This document shows positions 6,705 to 14,531 of a stretch of 41,275 nt of DNA, one piece after another. Position 1 is the first letter of the stretch; every line of letters begins with the position of its first letter. The stretch covers positions 1 to 41,275 of the forward strand of contig JAPPGI010000146.1 in NCBI GenBank assembly GCA_028874985.1. Reading direction: 5' to 3'. A program made the translations under genes and the position numbers. The notes below the pieces were generated by a model. That model did no database searches. It worked only from the letters and a program-made list of their open reading frames with translations, and was not told where the DNA came from. Source of the stretch: Gemmatimonadota bacterium. GTDB taxonomy: Bacteria > Gemmatimonadota > Gemmatimonadetes > Longimicrobiales > Gaopeijiaceae.

Positions 6705-8928
6705 CATCGAGTACGAGGAGGTGTACCGGGGAACGGCCGCTCTCAAGTTCACGATACCGGCACCGACGGATCCCTCGGGCGGCTACGCGGGCGGCGTCTT
6801 CTACGCCGGGATGCCGCGGGACCTCAGGGGATTCAACGCGCTCACATTCTGGGCGAGGGCCAGCACCGCAGCCACCCTGAACACGGTCGGAATCGGCAAC
6901 GACAACACGGGAACCTCCCTCTACCCCGCCACCATGGAGGGTCTTCCCCTCTCCACCCGCTGGACCAAATACGCGGTCCCCATACCCCTTCCCTCCAAGC
7001 TGCACAGGGAACCCGGACTCTTTCTGATGGCCGAGGGTTCCGAGTACTCGGTGGGCTATGAACTGTACTTCGACGACGTGCAGTTCGAGCAGCTGGGCAC
7101 GATCATCAACCCGCGTCCGGCCATTCCTTCGCAGACCGTCTACACCGAGGTCGGCGGTACGCTGGCGGTCGGGGGGACCCGGGTGACCTTCGACGTCGAT
7201 GGCAGGGACCATACCGTTCTGGCGTCCCCTCGCTACTTCGACTTCGGCTCTTCGGATCCGGCGGTGGCCCTGGTGGGTCCCACCGGAGACATCTCGCTGG
7301 TGGGTACCGGAAAGGCGGTCATCACCGCCAAGCTGGGTGAGAAGGCCGCGAGCGGAGGCGTCAACGTCACCGTAGTGGCCCCGCCCGCGGAGGCGCCCCC
7401 GGACCCGATAGTCCCGGCCGAAGACGTGATCTCGCTCTTCAGCGGCGTCTACGACGACGTCCATGTCGATACCTGGTCGGCCGAGTGGGACCAGGCCGAC
7501 GTCCATGACGTTGAGATCGCGGGCAACGCGGCCAAGAGGTACTCGAACCTCGTCTTCGCGGGCATCGAATTCACCTCGCAGCCCGTCGACGCCGGGAGCA
7601 TGACCGACCTGCACCTGGACCTGTGGACGAACGACGCGTCGGCCTTCCGCATCAAGCTGGTGGACTTCGGGGCCAACGGGGTCTTCGGAGGCGGGGACGA
7701 CACCGAACACGAGATCACGCTCAGCGGGACCTCGACGCCTTCGATCCAGACCGGCGTGTGGAACGTCCTGGACATCCCGCTGGACAACTTCGCGGGGCTG
7801 GCCGGCAAGGGGAACCTGGCGCAGCTGATCATCTCGGGGGCGAGTCCGATCGTCTACCTCGACAATATCTTCTTCCTGACGACAGGGCCCAGGGAGCCCG
7901 AGGAGCCGGCACCGGCCCCAACCCATCCCGCCCACCGCGTCACCTCGCTCTTCAGCGACGTCTACGAGGACGTCCACGTGGACACCTGGTCGGCCCCGTG
8001 GGACCAGGCGGACGTGGCCGATGTGGCGATCCGGGGAGACGCGATGAAGAAGTACACCGGCCTCGTCTTCGCCGGCATCGAGTTCACCTCCCAGACCATC
8101 GACGCCAGCGGCAGGTCCCACTTCCACATGGACATCTGGACACCGGACGACACCGACGCGCCCGCCGCCTTCCGGGTCAAGCTGGTCGACTTCGGGGCCG
8201 ACGGCGGCTTCGGGGGCGGAGACGACAGCGAACACGAGCTGGCCTTCACCGCGGACACCGACCCCGCCCTCGCCACCGCCGAGTGGGTGGCGCTGGACAT
8301 TCCCTTCTCCGCCTTCGAGAACCTCGCCGCGCGGGATCACCTGGCCCAGGTGATCATCTCGGGCGACCCCAACACGGTGTTTGTCGACAACGTCCACCTG
8401 TACACGGTCGGCGAACCCTCGGAGCCCGCGCCCGAGCCGGAACACGACGCCGAAGACGTCATCTCGCTCTTCAGCGACGCCTACGACGACGTCACGGTGG
8501 ACACCTGGTCGGCACCCTGGGACCAGGCGGACGTCGAGGACGTGGAGATCAAGGGGGACGCGGTGAAGAAGTACACGAACCTGGTCTTCGCGGGCATCGA
8601 GTTCACATCCGAGCCCATCGACGCCACGGACATGACCCACTTCCGCTTCGACTTCTGGACCCCGGACCCCACCGCCGACCCCGCCGCCTTCCGGGTCAAG
8701 CTGGTCGACTTCGGGGCCGACGGCAGCTTCGGCGGAGGCGACGACAGCGAACACGAGATCACGCTGACGGCGAATTCGGACCCGGGCCTAGAGACGGGCA
8801 AGTGGGTCGGCTTCGACATTCCGCTGTCCGAGTTTCCGGGGCTCAAGGAGAAGGAACACCTCGCCCAGCTGATCATTTCCGGGGATCCGAACACGGTGTT
8901 CCTGGACAACATCTACCTGCGCAGGTAG
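6691..8928 (+). CDS. Multi-module glycan-binding protein, N-terminus lost
   Basis: The GTG at 6691 has GGAGGA 7 bases upstream, but the true coding similarity begins earlier, at about 6631 (TSEVFYDAFGPTVRFSAFGG in this frame). No start lies between 6046 and 6691, and the native signal peptide is absent. Domains: residues 1-140, a beta-sandwich CBM-like module (GGYAGGVFYAG, ALTFWARAS, YELYFDDVQFE); 145-230, a BIG2/Ig-like module; then three tandem ~170-residue modules starting at 246, 417 and 590. Each has VISLFSDxYDDV, DTWSAxWDQADV, FAGIEFTS, FRVKLVDFGADG, and ends LAQLIISGD..VFxDNI. This layout matches surface glycan-binding proteins of laminarin loci. Without a signal it would stay in the cytoplasm, unless made as a frameshift fusion with the upstream transporter. 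Confidence 0.8.
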   Translation: MDALDIEYEEVYRGTAALKFTIPAPTDPSGGYAGGVFYAGMPRDLRGFNALTFWARASTAATLNTVGIGNDNTGTSLYPATMEGLPLSTRWTKYAVPIPLPSKLHREPGLFLMAEGSEYSVGYELYFDDVQFEQLGTIINPRPAIPSQTVYTEVGGTLAVGGTRVTFDVDGRDHTVLASPRYFDFGSSDPAVALVGPTGDISLVGTGKAVITAKLGEKAASGGVNVTVVAPPAEAPPDPIVPAEDVISLFSGVYDDVHVDTWSAEWDQADVHDVEIAGNAAKRYSNLVFAGIEFTSQPVDAGSMTDLHLDLWTNDASAFRIKLVDFGANGVFGGGDDTEHEITLSGTSTPSIQTGVWNVLDIPLDNFAGLAGKGNLAQLIISGASPIVYLDNIFFLTTGPREPEEPAPAPTHPAHRVTSLFSDVYEDVHVDTWSAPWDQADVADVAIRGDAMKKYTGLVFAGIEFTSQTIDASGRSHFHMDIWTPDDTDAPAAFRVKLVDFGADGGFGGGDDSEHELAFTADTDPALATAEWVALDIPFSAFENLAARDHLAQVIISGDPNTVFVDNVHLYTVGEPSEPAPEPEHDAEDVISLFSDAYDDVTVDTWSAPWDQADVEDVEIKGDAVKKYTNLVFAGIEFTSEPIDATDMTHFRFDFWTPDPTADPAAFRVKLVDFGADGSFGGGDDSEHEITLTANSDPGLETGKWVGFDIPLSEFPGLKEKEHLAQLIISGDPNTVFLDNIYLRR

Positions 8929-8974
8929 CGCGGGCGCCGGTGCTTCGCGGGGAGGCCGCCGGTTCGCGAGAGCG

Positions 8975-10210
8975 ATGACGAACTCCAGACCAGCGAAGCG
9001 GCCCGGGCCGGTCGCCCTGCCGGACGGAGGGCTGGCCAACGAGGTGCTGGAGTTCGTCTGGAGGCGGAGGGCGGTCTCCCGCGCCGACATCGCCCGCCGC
9101 ACGGGGCGTTCCCGTTCCACGATCTCCGAGGTGGTGGCCCGGCTGCTCCCGACCGGCCTGATCGAGGAGGTGGGAAGCGGGGAGAGTCGTGGGGGTAGGA
9201 GGCCCATCCTGATAGGGTTCCGGGACGGTGCCGGGAGCATTCTCGGGATGGACATTGGTGCCGCGCACGTTTCGGTGGCGTTGACCGATCTGCGGGGCCG
9301 CATACTCGCGTGGCGGCAGAGGGATCACCCGGTGCAGAGCGACCCGAAGGGTACGGCCGCGCTCGCCATGGAGTTGGGCGAGGCGTGCCTCGCCACGCCG
9401 GGCGCCGGGCCGACCGGGGCGATGGGCATCGGCGTCGCGGTGCCGAGCCCCGTCGACCCCGGGTCACCGCACCGCATTCTGGAACGCATTCTCCCCGCGT
9501 GGCACGACTTCGACCTCCTGGGCGCGCTGCGCAGCCGTTTCGGGGTGCCCGTCTTCGTCGACAACGACGCCAACCTGGGGGCGCTCGCCGAGCACCACTG
9601 GGGCAAGGCGGTGGGGATCGACGACTTCGCCTACCTGAAGGTGGCGACCGGGATCGGCGCGGGGCTGATGATCGGCGGCGAGATCTACCGGGGGGCCACC
9701 GGGGTGGCGGGCGAGATCGGCCATGTGGCCATCGACCCGAGGGGGCCGCGGTGCGTCTGCGGCAACCGCGGGTGCCTGGCGACCTTCGTGGGGACGCGGG
9801 CGCTGGTGGACCGGACCCGGTCGCTGCTCCCCGACTTTCCCGGGAGCGTGCTGGCGGGCTCCGTCCCCGACATTCGGGCGCTCGAGGACGCGGCGCTGGC
9901 CGACGACCCCCTCGCGCTCAAGGTGGTGGGCGAGGCCGCCCGGAACCTCGGCATCGTGATCGCCGGCGTCCTGAACCTCATGAACCCCGGCTCGGTCATC
10001 CTGGGCGGAAGCCTGGCGCGCCTGGGCGACCGCCTGATCGCACCGCTGAGCGGGGCGGTGGCCGGCCGCACCCTGGTCGCCTCGGCCGCCGCTTCCGAGA
10101 TCCGCACGAGCGAACTCGGCCCCCGCGCGACCGCCCTGGGCGCCGCCACGCACGTGCTGGTGGCAGCCCTCGCCGACCCCACGCTCTTTCCCGGAGTGAA
10201 GGCGCGATGA
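8975..10210 (+). CDS. ROK-family transcriptional repressor
   Basis: The protein has 411 residues. The N-terminal winged helix-turn-helix (about 20-75, SRADIARRTGRSRSTISEVV) is followed by a ROK sugar-kinase-like fold: 'SILGMDIGAAHVSVAL' phosphate loop, 'VFVDNDANLGALAEHHWG' with the catalytic-type Asp, 'GEIGHVAIDPRGPRC', and the zinc motif Cys260-x-Cys262-GxxG-Cys267. ROK repressors of this layout (NagC, Mlc, XylR) bind a sugar or sugar phosphate and release operators. It sits between the glycan-binding gene and GH16, and its stop overlaps the GH16 start (ATGA), so it is co-translated with what it probably controls. The palindrome at 27612-27636 is a candidate operator. Confidence 0.9.
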   Translation: MTNSRPAKRPGPVALPDGGLANEVLEFVWRRRAVSRADIARRTGRSRSTISEVVARLLPTGLIEEVGSGESRGGRRPILIGFRDGAGSILGMDIGAAHVSVALTDLRGRILAWRQRDHPVQSDPKGTAALAMELGEACLATPGAGPTGAMGIGVAVPSPVDPGSPHRILERILPAWHDFDLLGALRSRFGVPVFVDNDANLGALAEHHWGKAVGIDDFAYLKVATGIGAGLMIGGEIYRGATGVAGEIGHVAIDPRGPRCVCGNRGCLATFVGTRALVDRTRSLLPDFPGSVLAGSVPDIRALEDAALADDPLALKVVGEAARNLGIVIAGVLNLMNPGSVILGGSLARLGDRLIAPLSGAVAGRTLVASAAASEIRTSELGPRATALGAATHVLVAALADPTLFPGVKAR

Positions 10211-11025
10211 CCCGTCCCGCAGGAATCCCCACCCGCCGGCCGGCCCTCCCGATCCTCCTCCTCCCCCTCCTCCCCACCGGATGCGGCGGCGACCCCGAAC
10301 CCACCTGGACCATGGTCTGGAGCGACGAGTTCGAGGGTCCCGCCGGGCAGCTCCCCGGCGCGGCCAACTGGGCCTTCGACATCGGCACGGACTGGGGCAA
10401 CGCGCAGCTGGAGTACGACACCGACCGCCCCGAGAACGTCTCGCTCGACGGCAACGGCAACCTGGCCATCACGGCGCGCGAGGAGTCGTACATGGGTAGC
10501 GACTACACCTCCGGCCGCATCAAGACCCTGGGCCTCTTCGAGCATGCCTACGGGCGCTTCGAGGCTCGCATCAGGCTGCCCGCCGGCCAGGGGATCTGGC
10601 CCGCCTTCTGGATGCTGGGCAACGACTTCCCGACAGCGGGCTGGCCCGAGTGCGGCGAGATCGACGTCATGGAGTACCGCGGCCAGGAGCCGAGCGTCGT
10701 GATCGGCACCGTGCACGGACCGGGCTACTCCGGAGGCGCGGGGGTCACCGGCCGTTACACTCTCCCGGGCGCCCGCTTCGACACGGACTTCCACGTCTTC
10801 GCGATCGAGTGGACCGAAGACGGGATCAGGTGGTTCGTCGACGGGGACCACTACCACAGCGTGGACCCCGGCAATACCGGCGGCGGCAAGTGGGTCTTCG
10901 ACCACCCGTTCTTCATCCTGCTCAACGTCGCCGTGGGCGGCCACTTCGTGGGTCCCCCCGACGCTTCGACGAACTTCCCGCAGTCGATGCTCGTGGACTG
11001 GGTGCGGGTCTACCGGCGCGAGTGA
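10207..11025 (+). CDS. GH16 endo-beta-glucanase (laminarinase-type) lipoprotein
   Basis: The protein has 272 residues. ATG at 10207 overlaps the ROK stop by four bases. A hydrophobic N-terminal segment (ALPILLLPLLPTGC) ends at Cys26 followed by GG, consistent with a lipoprotein despite Pro at -3. The GH16 fold is complete: 'WTMVWSDEFEGP' at the mature start, 'GRFEARIRLP', 'GIWPAFWMLGND', the catalytic 'ECGEIDVMEYRG' with Glu151 nucleophile, Asp153 and Glu156 acid/base, then 'HVFAIEWTEDGIRWFVDG', and 'MLVDWVRVYR' at the end. The ExDxxE form with Met is the beta-bulge type typical of laminarinases (beta-1,3-glucanases). It should act outside the cytoplasm and feed the MFS transporter four bases downstream. 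Confidence 0.93.
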   Translation: MTRPAGIPTRRPALPILLLPLLPTGCGGDPEPTWTMVWSDEFEGPAGQLPGAANWAFDIGTDWGNAQLEYDTDRPENVSLDGNGNLAITAREESYMGSDYTSGRIKTLGLFEHAYGRFEARIRLPAGQGIWPAFWMLGNDFPTAGWPECGEIDVMEYRGQEPSVVIGTVHGPGYSGGAGVTGRYTLPGARFDTDFHVFAIEWTEDGIRWFVDGDHYHSVDPGNTGGGKWVFDHPFFILLNVAVGGHFVGPPDASTNFPQSMLVDWVRVYRRE

Positions 11026-11029
11026 TCCC

Positions 11030-13084
11030 GTGAGCCGGCGGACCGCCCCCGAAGACCGCGTATCCTTCCCTCACAAGGTCGTCTACGGGATCGGCGGATT
11101 CGTAAACAACCTGCTGGCGCAGGGCATCGGCAACATGATGATCGTGCTGAACCTGGCGCTGGGCATGGACTTCCGGGCCGTCGGACTTCTCGGCAGCCTG
11201 CCCCGCGCCTTCGACGCGATCACCGATCCCCTGGTCGGCTTCGCCTCCGACAAGACGAAGTCGCGCTGGGGGCGCCGCAGACCCTTCCTGTTCGTCGGCG
11301 CGATCGCCGCGGGCGTCGTCTTCGCGCTGCTGTGGCGGATGCCCGCACCGACCCAGTTCCGGCTCAAGCTGGTCGACTACGGGGCCGACGGCGTCTACAG
11401 CGGCGAAGAGACCGGCGAGCCGGCCGGGCTGCTCGAGTCGGTCGGGAGCATGCTCAAGGGGGTCGTCACGGTCGACGTGACGGACGATGTCGAGGACGAG
11501 GTCACCATTCTCCCGCCGACGCTGGTGACGGGGGCCTGGGTGGGCGTGGACGTGCCGCTCACGGACTTCGACCGGCTCGCCACCCGCGAGCACCTCGCGC
11601 AGATCCTCATCTCCGGCGACCTGAGCGAGGTCTACGTCGACAACGTCTATCTGTACCGCTCGGACGACACGGCGCGGGCGGAACCCACCGGTCGGGACGT
11701 CGAGGGACCTACCGCGCCGGGTGCGGCCGCGCCGGGCCCCACGGTGCCGGCCAAGGACGTGATCTCGTTCCTGGGCGACTCGTACGAGAACGTCCCGGTG
11801 CAGTTCTGGTCGACCGCCTGGGACAGGGCCGAAGTGGCGGACGGGCGCGCCGGGGGCGGCACGGTCAAGCACTACACCGACATGCGCTTCGCCGCCATCG
11901 ACTTCGGCGAGACCCCGGTCGACGCCCGCCGGATGACGCACGTCCACATGGACATCTGGACCCCGGAGCCCACCGGCGAGGGCTGGGGCCAGCGGTCGTA
12001 CTTCTGGTACTTCCTGATCGGGTCGCTGGTCTTCTTCCTCGCCTACACCGTCTTCGCGACCCCCTGGGTGGCGCTCGGGTACGAGCTGACACCCGACTAC
12101 AACGAGCGCACCCGCCTGATGGGCGTGCAGAACTTCGTCGCGAACATCGCCTTCATCGTCGGCCCCTGGTTCCTGGTGATCATGACCAACCCGGAGTGGT
12201 TCAGGAACCAGATGGCGGGGGCCAGGTTCCTGGCGCTGGCGATCTGCGTCACGACGATCGCGCTGGGCGTGCTGCCCGCGATCCTCCTGCGCGAGCGGGT
12301 GCCGACGGGGGCCGGCGACAGCGACGGCGGCAGCTTCGGGGAAAGCGTGATGGAGTTCCTGCGGGGTCTCCGGCAGACGATCAGGACCGGCCCCTTCCTG
12401 GTCCTGTGCATCGCGACCTTCCTGATCTTCAACAGCTTCATCATGATCTCGAACTTCCAGTTCTGGGTCTTCGCCTACTACGTCGCGGGCGGGAACGTGG
12501 CCGAAGGGGCGGGACTCGCCGGGCTGGTCGGCACGCTGGGAATCTTCGTCACCCTGCTCGTGATCGTGATCGTGACCTGGCTGGGCACGAGGATCGGGAA
12601 GAAGAACGCCTTCTTCGTGGCGACGGGCATCTCGATGTTCGGGTACGCGCTCAAGTGGTTCTGCTACACCCCCGAACACCCCATGCTGGCGCTGCTCCCG
12701 GCGCCGTTCCTGGCCTTCGGGCTGGGCGGGCTCTTCACGCTGATGGGCTCCATGATCGCGGACGTGGTCGACCTGGACGAGCTGAGCACCGGAGAGAGGC
12801 GCGAGGGGATGTTCGGGTCGATCTTCTGGTGGGTGGTGAAGGTGGGCCAGAGCGCCGCGATCCTCGCGGGCGGGTTCCTGCTCCACTCGACCGGGCTGGA
12901 TCCGGCACTGGGGGCCAACCAGCCCGACGGGACGATCTTCCGGCTGCGCTTCTACGACGCGTTCGTGCCGCTGATCGCGTCGGCGGTCGCGATCTTCGCG
13001 ATCCGGCTGTACCCGATCACCGAGACGAGGGCGCTCCGGGTGCGGGAGGAGCTGGAGCGGCGGAGGGGGGTGGGGGCGGGGTAG
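11030..13084 (+). CDS. GPH/MFS sugar transporter with an inserted glycan-binding module
   Basis: The protein has 684 residues; GTG at 11030 is four bases after the GH16 stop. Residues 1-108 are a GPH-type transporter start: TM1, TM2 with 'FDAITDPLVGFASD', the cytoplasmic 'KSRWGRRRPF' loop, and TM3 ending 'FALLWRMPAPT'. Residues 109-315 are not transporter but one permuted copy of the glycan-binding module of the 6691-8928 protein. Residues 316-684 resume with 'GEGWGQRSYFWYFLIGS' (TM4) and 'VALGYELTPDYNERTRLM', then the remaining helices. Without the insert the protein is 477 residues, a normal GPH size. GPH transporters import sugars with H+ or Na+. The insert falls in the loop predicted to face the periplasm. 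Transport may persist if the module folds independently; this is inference. Confidence 0.88.
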   Translation: MSRRTAPEDRVSFPHKVVYGIGGFVNNLLAQGIGNMMIVLNLALGMDFRAVGLLGSLPRAFDAITDPLVGFASDKTKSRWGRRRPFLFVGAIAAGVVFALLWRMPAPTQFRLKLVDYGADGVYSGEETGEPAGLLESVGSMLKGVVTVDVTDDVEDEVTILPPTLVTGAWVGVDVPLTDFDRLATREHLAQILISGDLSEVYVDNVYLYRSDDTARAEPTGRDVEGPTAPGAAAPGPTVPAKDVISFLGDSYENVPVQFWSTAWDRAEVADGRAGGGTVKHYTDMRFAAIDFGETPVDARRMTHVHMDIWTPEPTGEGWGQRSYFWYFLIGSLVFFLAYTVFATPWVALGYELTPDYNERTRLMGVQNFVANIAFIVGPWFLVIMTNPEWFRNQMAGARFLALAICVTTIALGVLPAILLRERVPTGAGDSDGGSFGESVMEFLRGLRQTIRTGPFLVLCIATFLIFNSFIMISNFQFWVFAYYVAGGNVAEGAGLAGLVGTLGIFVTLLVIVIVTWLGTRIGKKNAFFVATGISMFGYALKWFCYTPEHPMLALLPAPFLAFGLGGLFTLMGSMIADVVDLDELSTGERREGMFGSIFWWVVKVGQSAAILAGGFLLHSTGLDPALGANQPDGTIFRLRFYDAFVPLIASAVAIFAIRLYPITETRALRVREELERRRGVGAG
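11354..11974 (+). other. In-frame inserted, circularly permuted glycan-binding module
   Basis: This 621-base (207-codon) segment within the MFS gene begins in the middle of a module (QFRLKLVDYGADG) and runs through its end (LAQILISGDLSEVYVDNVYLY), a Pro/Ala/Gly linker, and the first half of the next module (KDVISFLGDSYENV, DIWTPEPT). It is exactly one repeat period of a tandem array cut at the same point. The borders carry near-identical six-base sequences, CCGACC before and CCCACC at its end, both coding Pro-Thr. Sequence is diverged from the three modules at 6691-8928 and has a longer middle loop (ETGEPAGLLESVGSML), so it came from another repeat or another protein. Confidence 0.8.
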
Positions 13085-13093
13085 GGGGGGCCC

Positions 13094-14089
13094 CTACGAA
13101 CCCGCCGTCGCCATCAGGTGATCCACATGGTGGTCCTCGGTGCAGTTCGCGGCCGAAGTCTCCAGCTGGATCGTGATGTGCCTGATCTCGAACTCCTCGT
13201 AGGCGATGCGGCGGATGCGGTCCAGCATCGTCTCGAAGTCCTCGCCGTGATCGGGGTCCACGATCACATGCGCGGTGAGCGCTTCGTATCCGGGAGTCAG
13301 CGTCCAGACGTGGATGTCGTGAATGACGGTCACGCCGGGCAGCTCCTCGATCCGGCTGCACAGGCGATACACGTCGATGTGGGCGGGGACGCCCTCCAGA
13401 AGCACATGGATCACCTTCCCCAGCAACCGCCAGGTGCTCAGCAGGATCAGGACGGCCACCACCGCACCGGAGACGGGGTCGGCGATGTCCCAGTCGTAGG
13501 CCCACACGAGCACCGCGGAGACGACGACCGCGATGGAGCCCAGCAGATCGGCGATCACGTGACGGTAGGCCGCCTCGACGTTGACGCTGTGCCTGGCGGA
13601 GGCGTGCAGCATCCACGCGACCAGGGCGTTGATCGCGAACCCGACGGCGCCGATGACCAGCATCAACCGGCCCTCGACCTCGTGATGGTGATGACCGCCG
13701 ATGTCGCCCGCGATCCGGTCGTACGCCTCCAGCAGGACGAGCGCCGAGATGACCCACAGCGTCAGGGCGTTCGCGAGGGCCGCCAGGATCTCGGCGCGGT
13801 GGTAGCCGAAGGTGCGCTCTGCGGTGGCCGAGCGGGCGGCGAAGTGCACGGCGAACAGCGCCAGGCCGATCGCGGCCGCGTCGGTGAACATGTGCCCCGC
13901 GTGGGCCAGCAGCGAGAGGCTTCCGGCGAGGACGCCGCCCACGATGTCGACGACCATGTACGCCAGCTTCATGCACATGGCGATCGTCAGGGCACGGATG
14001 CTCGCGCCGCGAAGCTCGTCCATGGTGTCGTGCCGGTGGGCGTGATCGTGATGGCCGCCGGGGCCGTGGCCGCGGGGTTTCGCAGACAT
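13094..14089 (-). CDS. Cation diffusion facilitator (CzcD/ZitB type)
   Basis: The protein has 331 residues; ATG at 14089 has GAGGA 8 bases upstream. The His-rich N-terminus (HHDHAHRH) precedes six transmembrane helices. Both metal-site motifs are present: His66-x-x-x-Asp70 in 'AHAGHMFTD' (TM2) and His177-x-x-x-Asp181 in 'RHVIADLLGS' (TM5). A His-rich loop (HHHH at 133-136) lies between TM4 and TM5 as in zinc transporters. The C-terminal cytoplasmic ferredoxin-like domain includes 'VTVIHDIHVWTLTPGYEALTAHV', and the end is His/Cys rich. It exports Zn2+ or a similar divalent cation by proton antiport. It converges with the MFS gene, 9 bases apart, and seems unrelated to the glucan locus. Confidence 0.92.
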   Translation of the reverse strand: MSAKPRGHGPGGHHDHAHRHDTMDELRGASIRALTIAMCMKLAYMVVDIVGGVLAGSLSLLAHAGHMFTDAAAIGLALFAVHFAARSATAERTFGYHRAEILAALANALTLWVISALVLLEAYDRIAGDIGGHHHHEVEGRLMLVIGAVGFAINALVAWMLHASARHSVNVEAAYRHVIADLLGSIAVVVSAVLVWAYDWDIADPVSGAVVAVLILLSTWRLLGKVIHVLLEGVPAHIDVYRLCSRIEELPGVTVIHDIHVWTLTPGYEALTAHVIVDPDHGEDFETMLDRIRRIAYEEFEIRHITIQLETSAANCTEDHHVDHLMATAGS

Positions 14090-14531
14090 GGATTTCGTCC
14101 TCGGTCAGGGTTCCACCGGGCTGGCCCGGCTTCCAATGCGCTGCCCGACAACGGCTTGCGGAGCGGGGCGGCCGTTGCGCCGGCACGGGGATGGCGCCCG
14201 CCGAAAGTGAGTGCCTCCGCGCCCGAATGTCCATAGTGCGACGATGGTGCGACGATAGTTGCCGGATGGGGCGCCGAGTTCGGGCCAATTCCGGCCAATT
14301 CGGGCTTAATCCGGCCAATTCGGGCCAATTCCGGCCAATTCGGGCTTATTCGGGGCTTATTCCCCGGCTGGGTATTCCCCGGTCCCTGGAAGTTCGTCCC
14401 CCTCAATGCAGCCCGGATCGAGTGGCCGTCCCGCGCCGTTGCCCGAACCTCCGGAACCGTGCAACTTGAGGCGGCAACCCCCTGGAGCCTGAACACCGCG
14501 GCGGTAGAGGCGTACGCCCGAATTCACCACC
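14090..14531. other. Intergenic region with short-period repeats
   Basis: A 442-base gap between divergent genes. It holds an 11-base-period duplication (GTGCGACGAT at 14236-14245 and 14247-14256) and the 10-base-period array listed separately. No credible gene is seen, and no obvious promoter could be assigned to either flanking gene. Confidence 0.5.
14279..14362. repeat. 10-bp tandem array nested in a 40-bp repeat
   Basis: About eight units of ten bases follow one another, mainly CGGGCCAATT and CCGGCCAATT with CGGGCTTAAT/CGGGCTTATT variants. The order of variants repeats after 40 bases (14281 onward and 14321 onward), so this is a two-level repeat. A ten-base period matches one helical turn, putting each unit on the same DNA face. 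It lies about 170 bases before the AlbA-type gene and about 190 before the CDF gene. Confidence 0.8.

Noticed and set aside
6472-8754. 760-codon minus-strand frame with repeated EVDQLDPEGG-like blocks
   Set aside because: The repeats are the antisense image of the three glycan-binding modules; no independent domain is present.
14279-14362. CRISPR array
   Set aside because: Units are 10 bases with no unique spacers and no cas genes are nearby.
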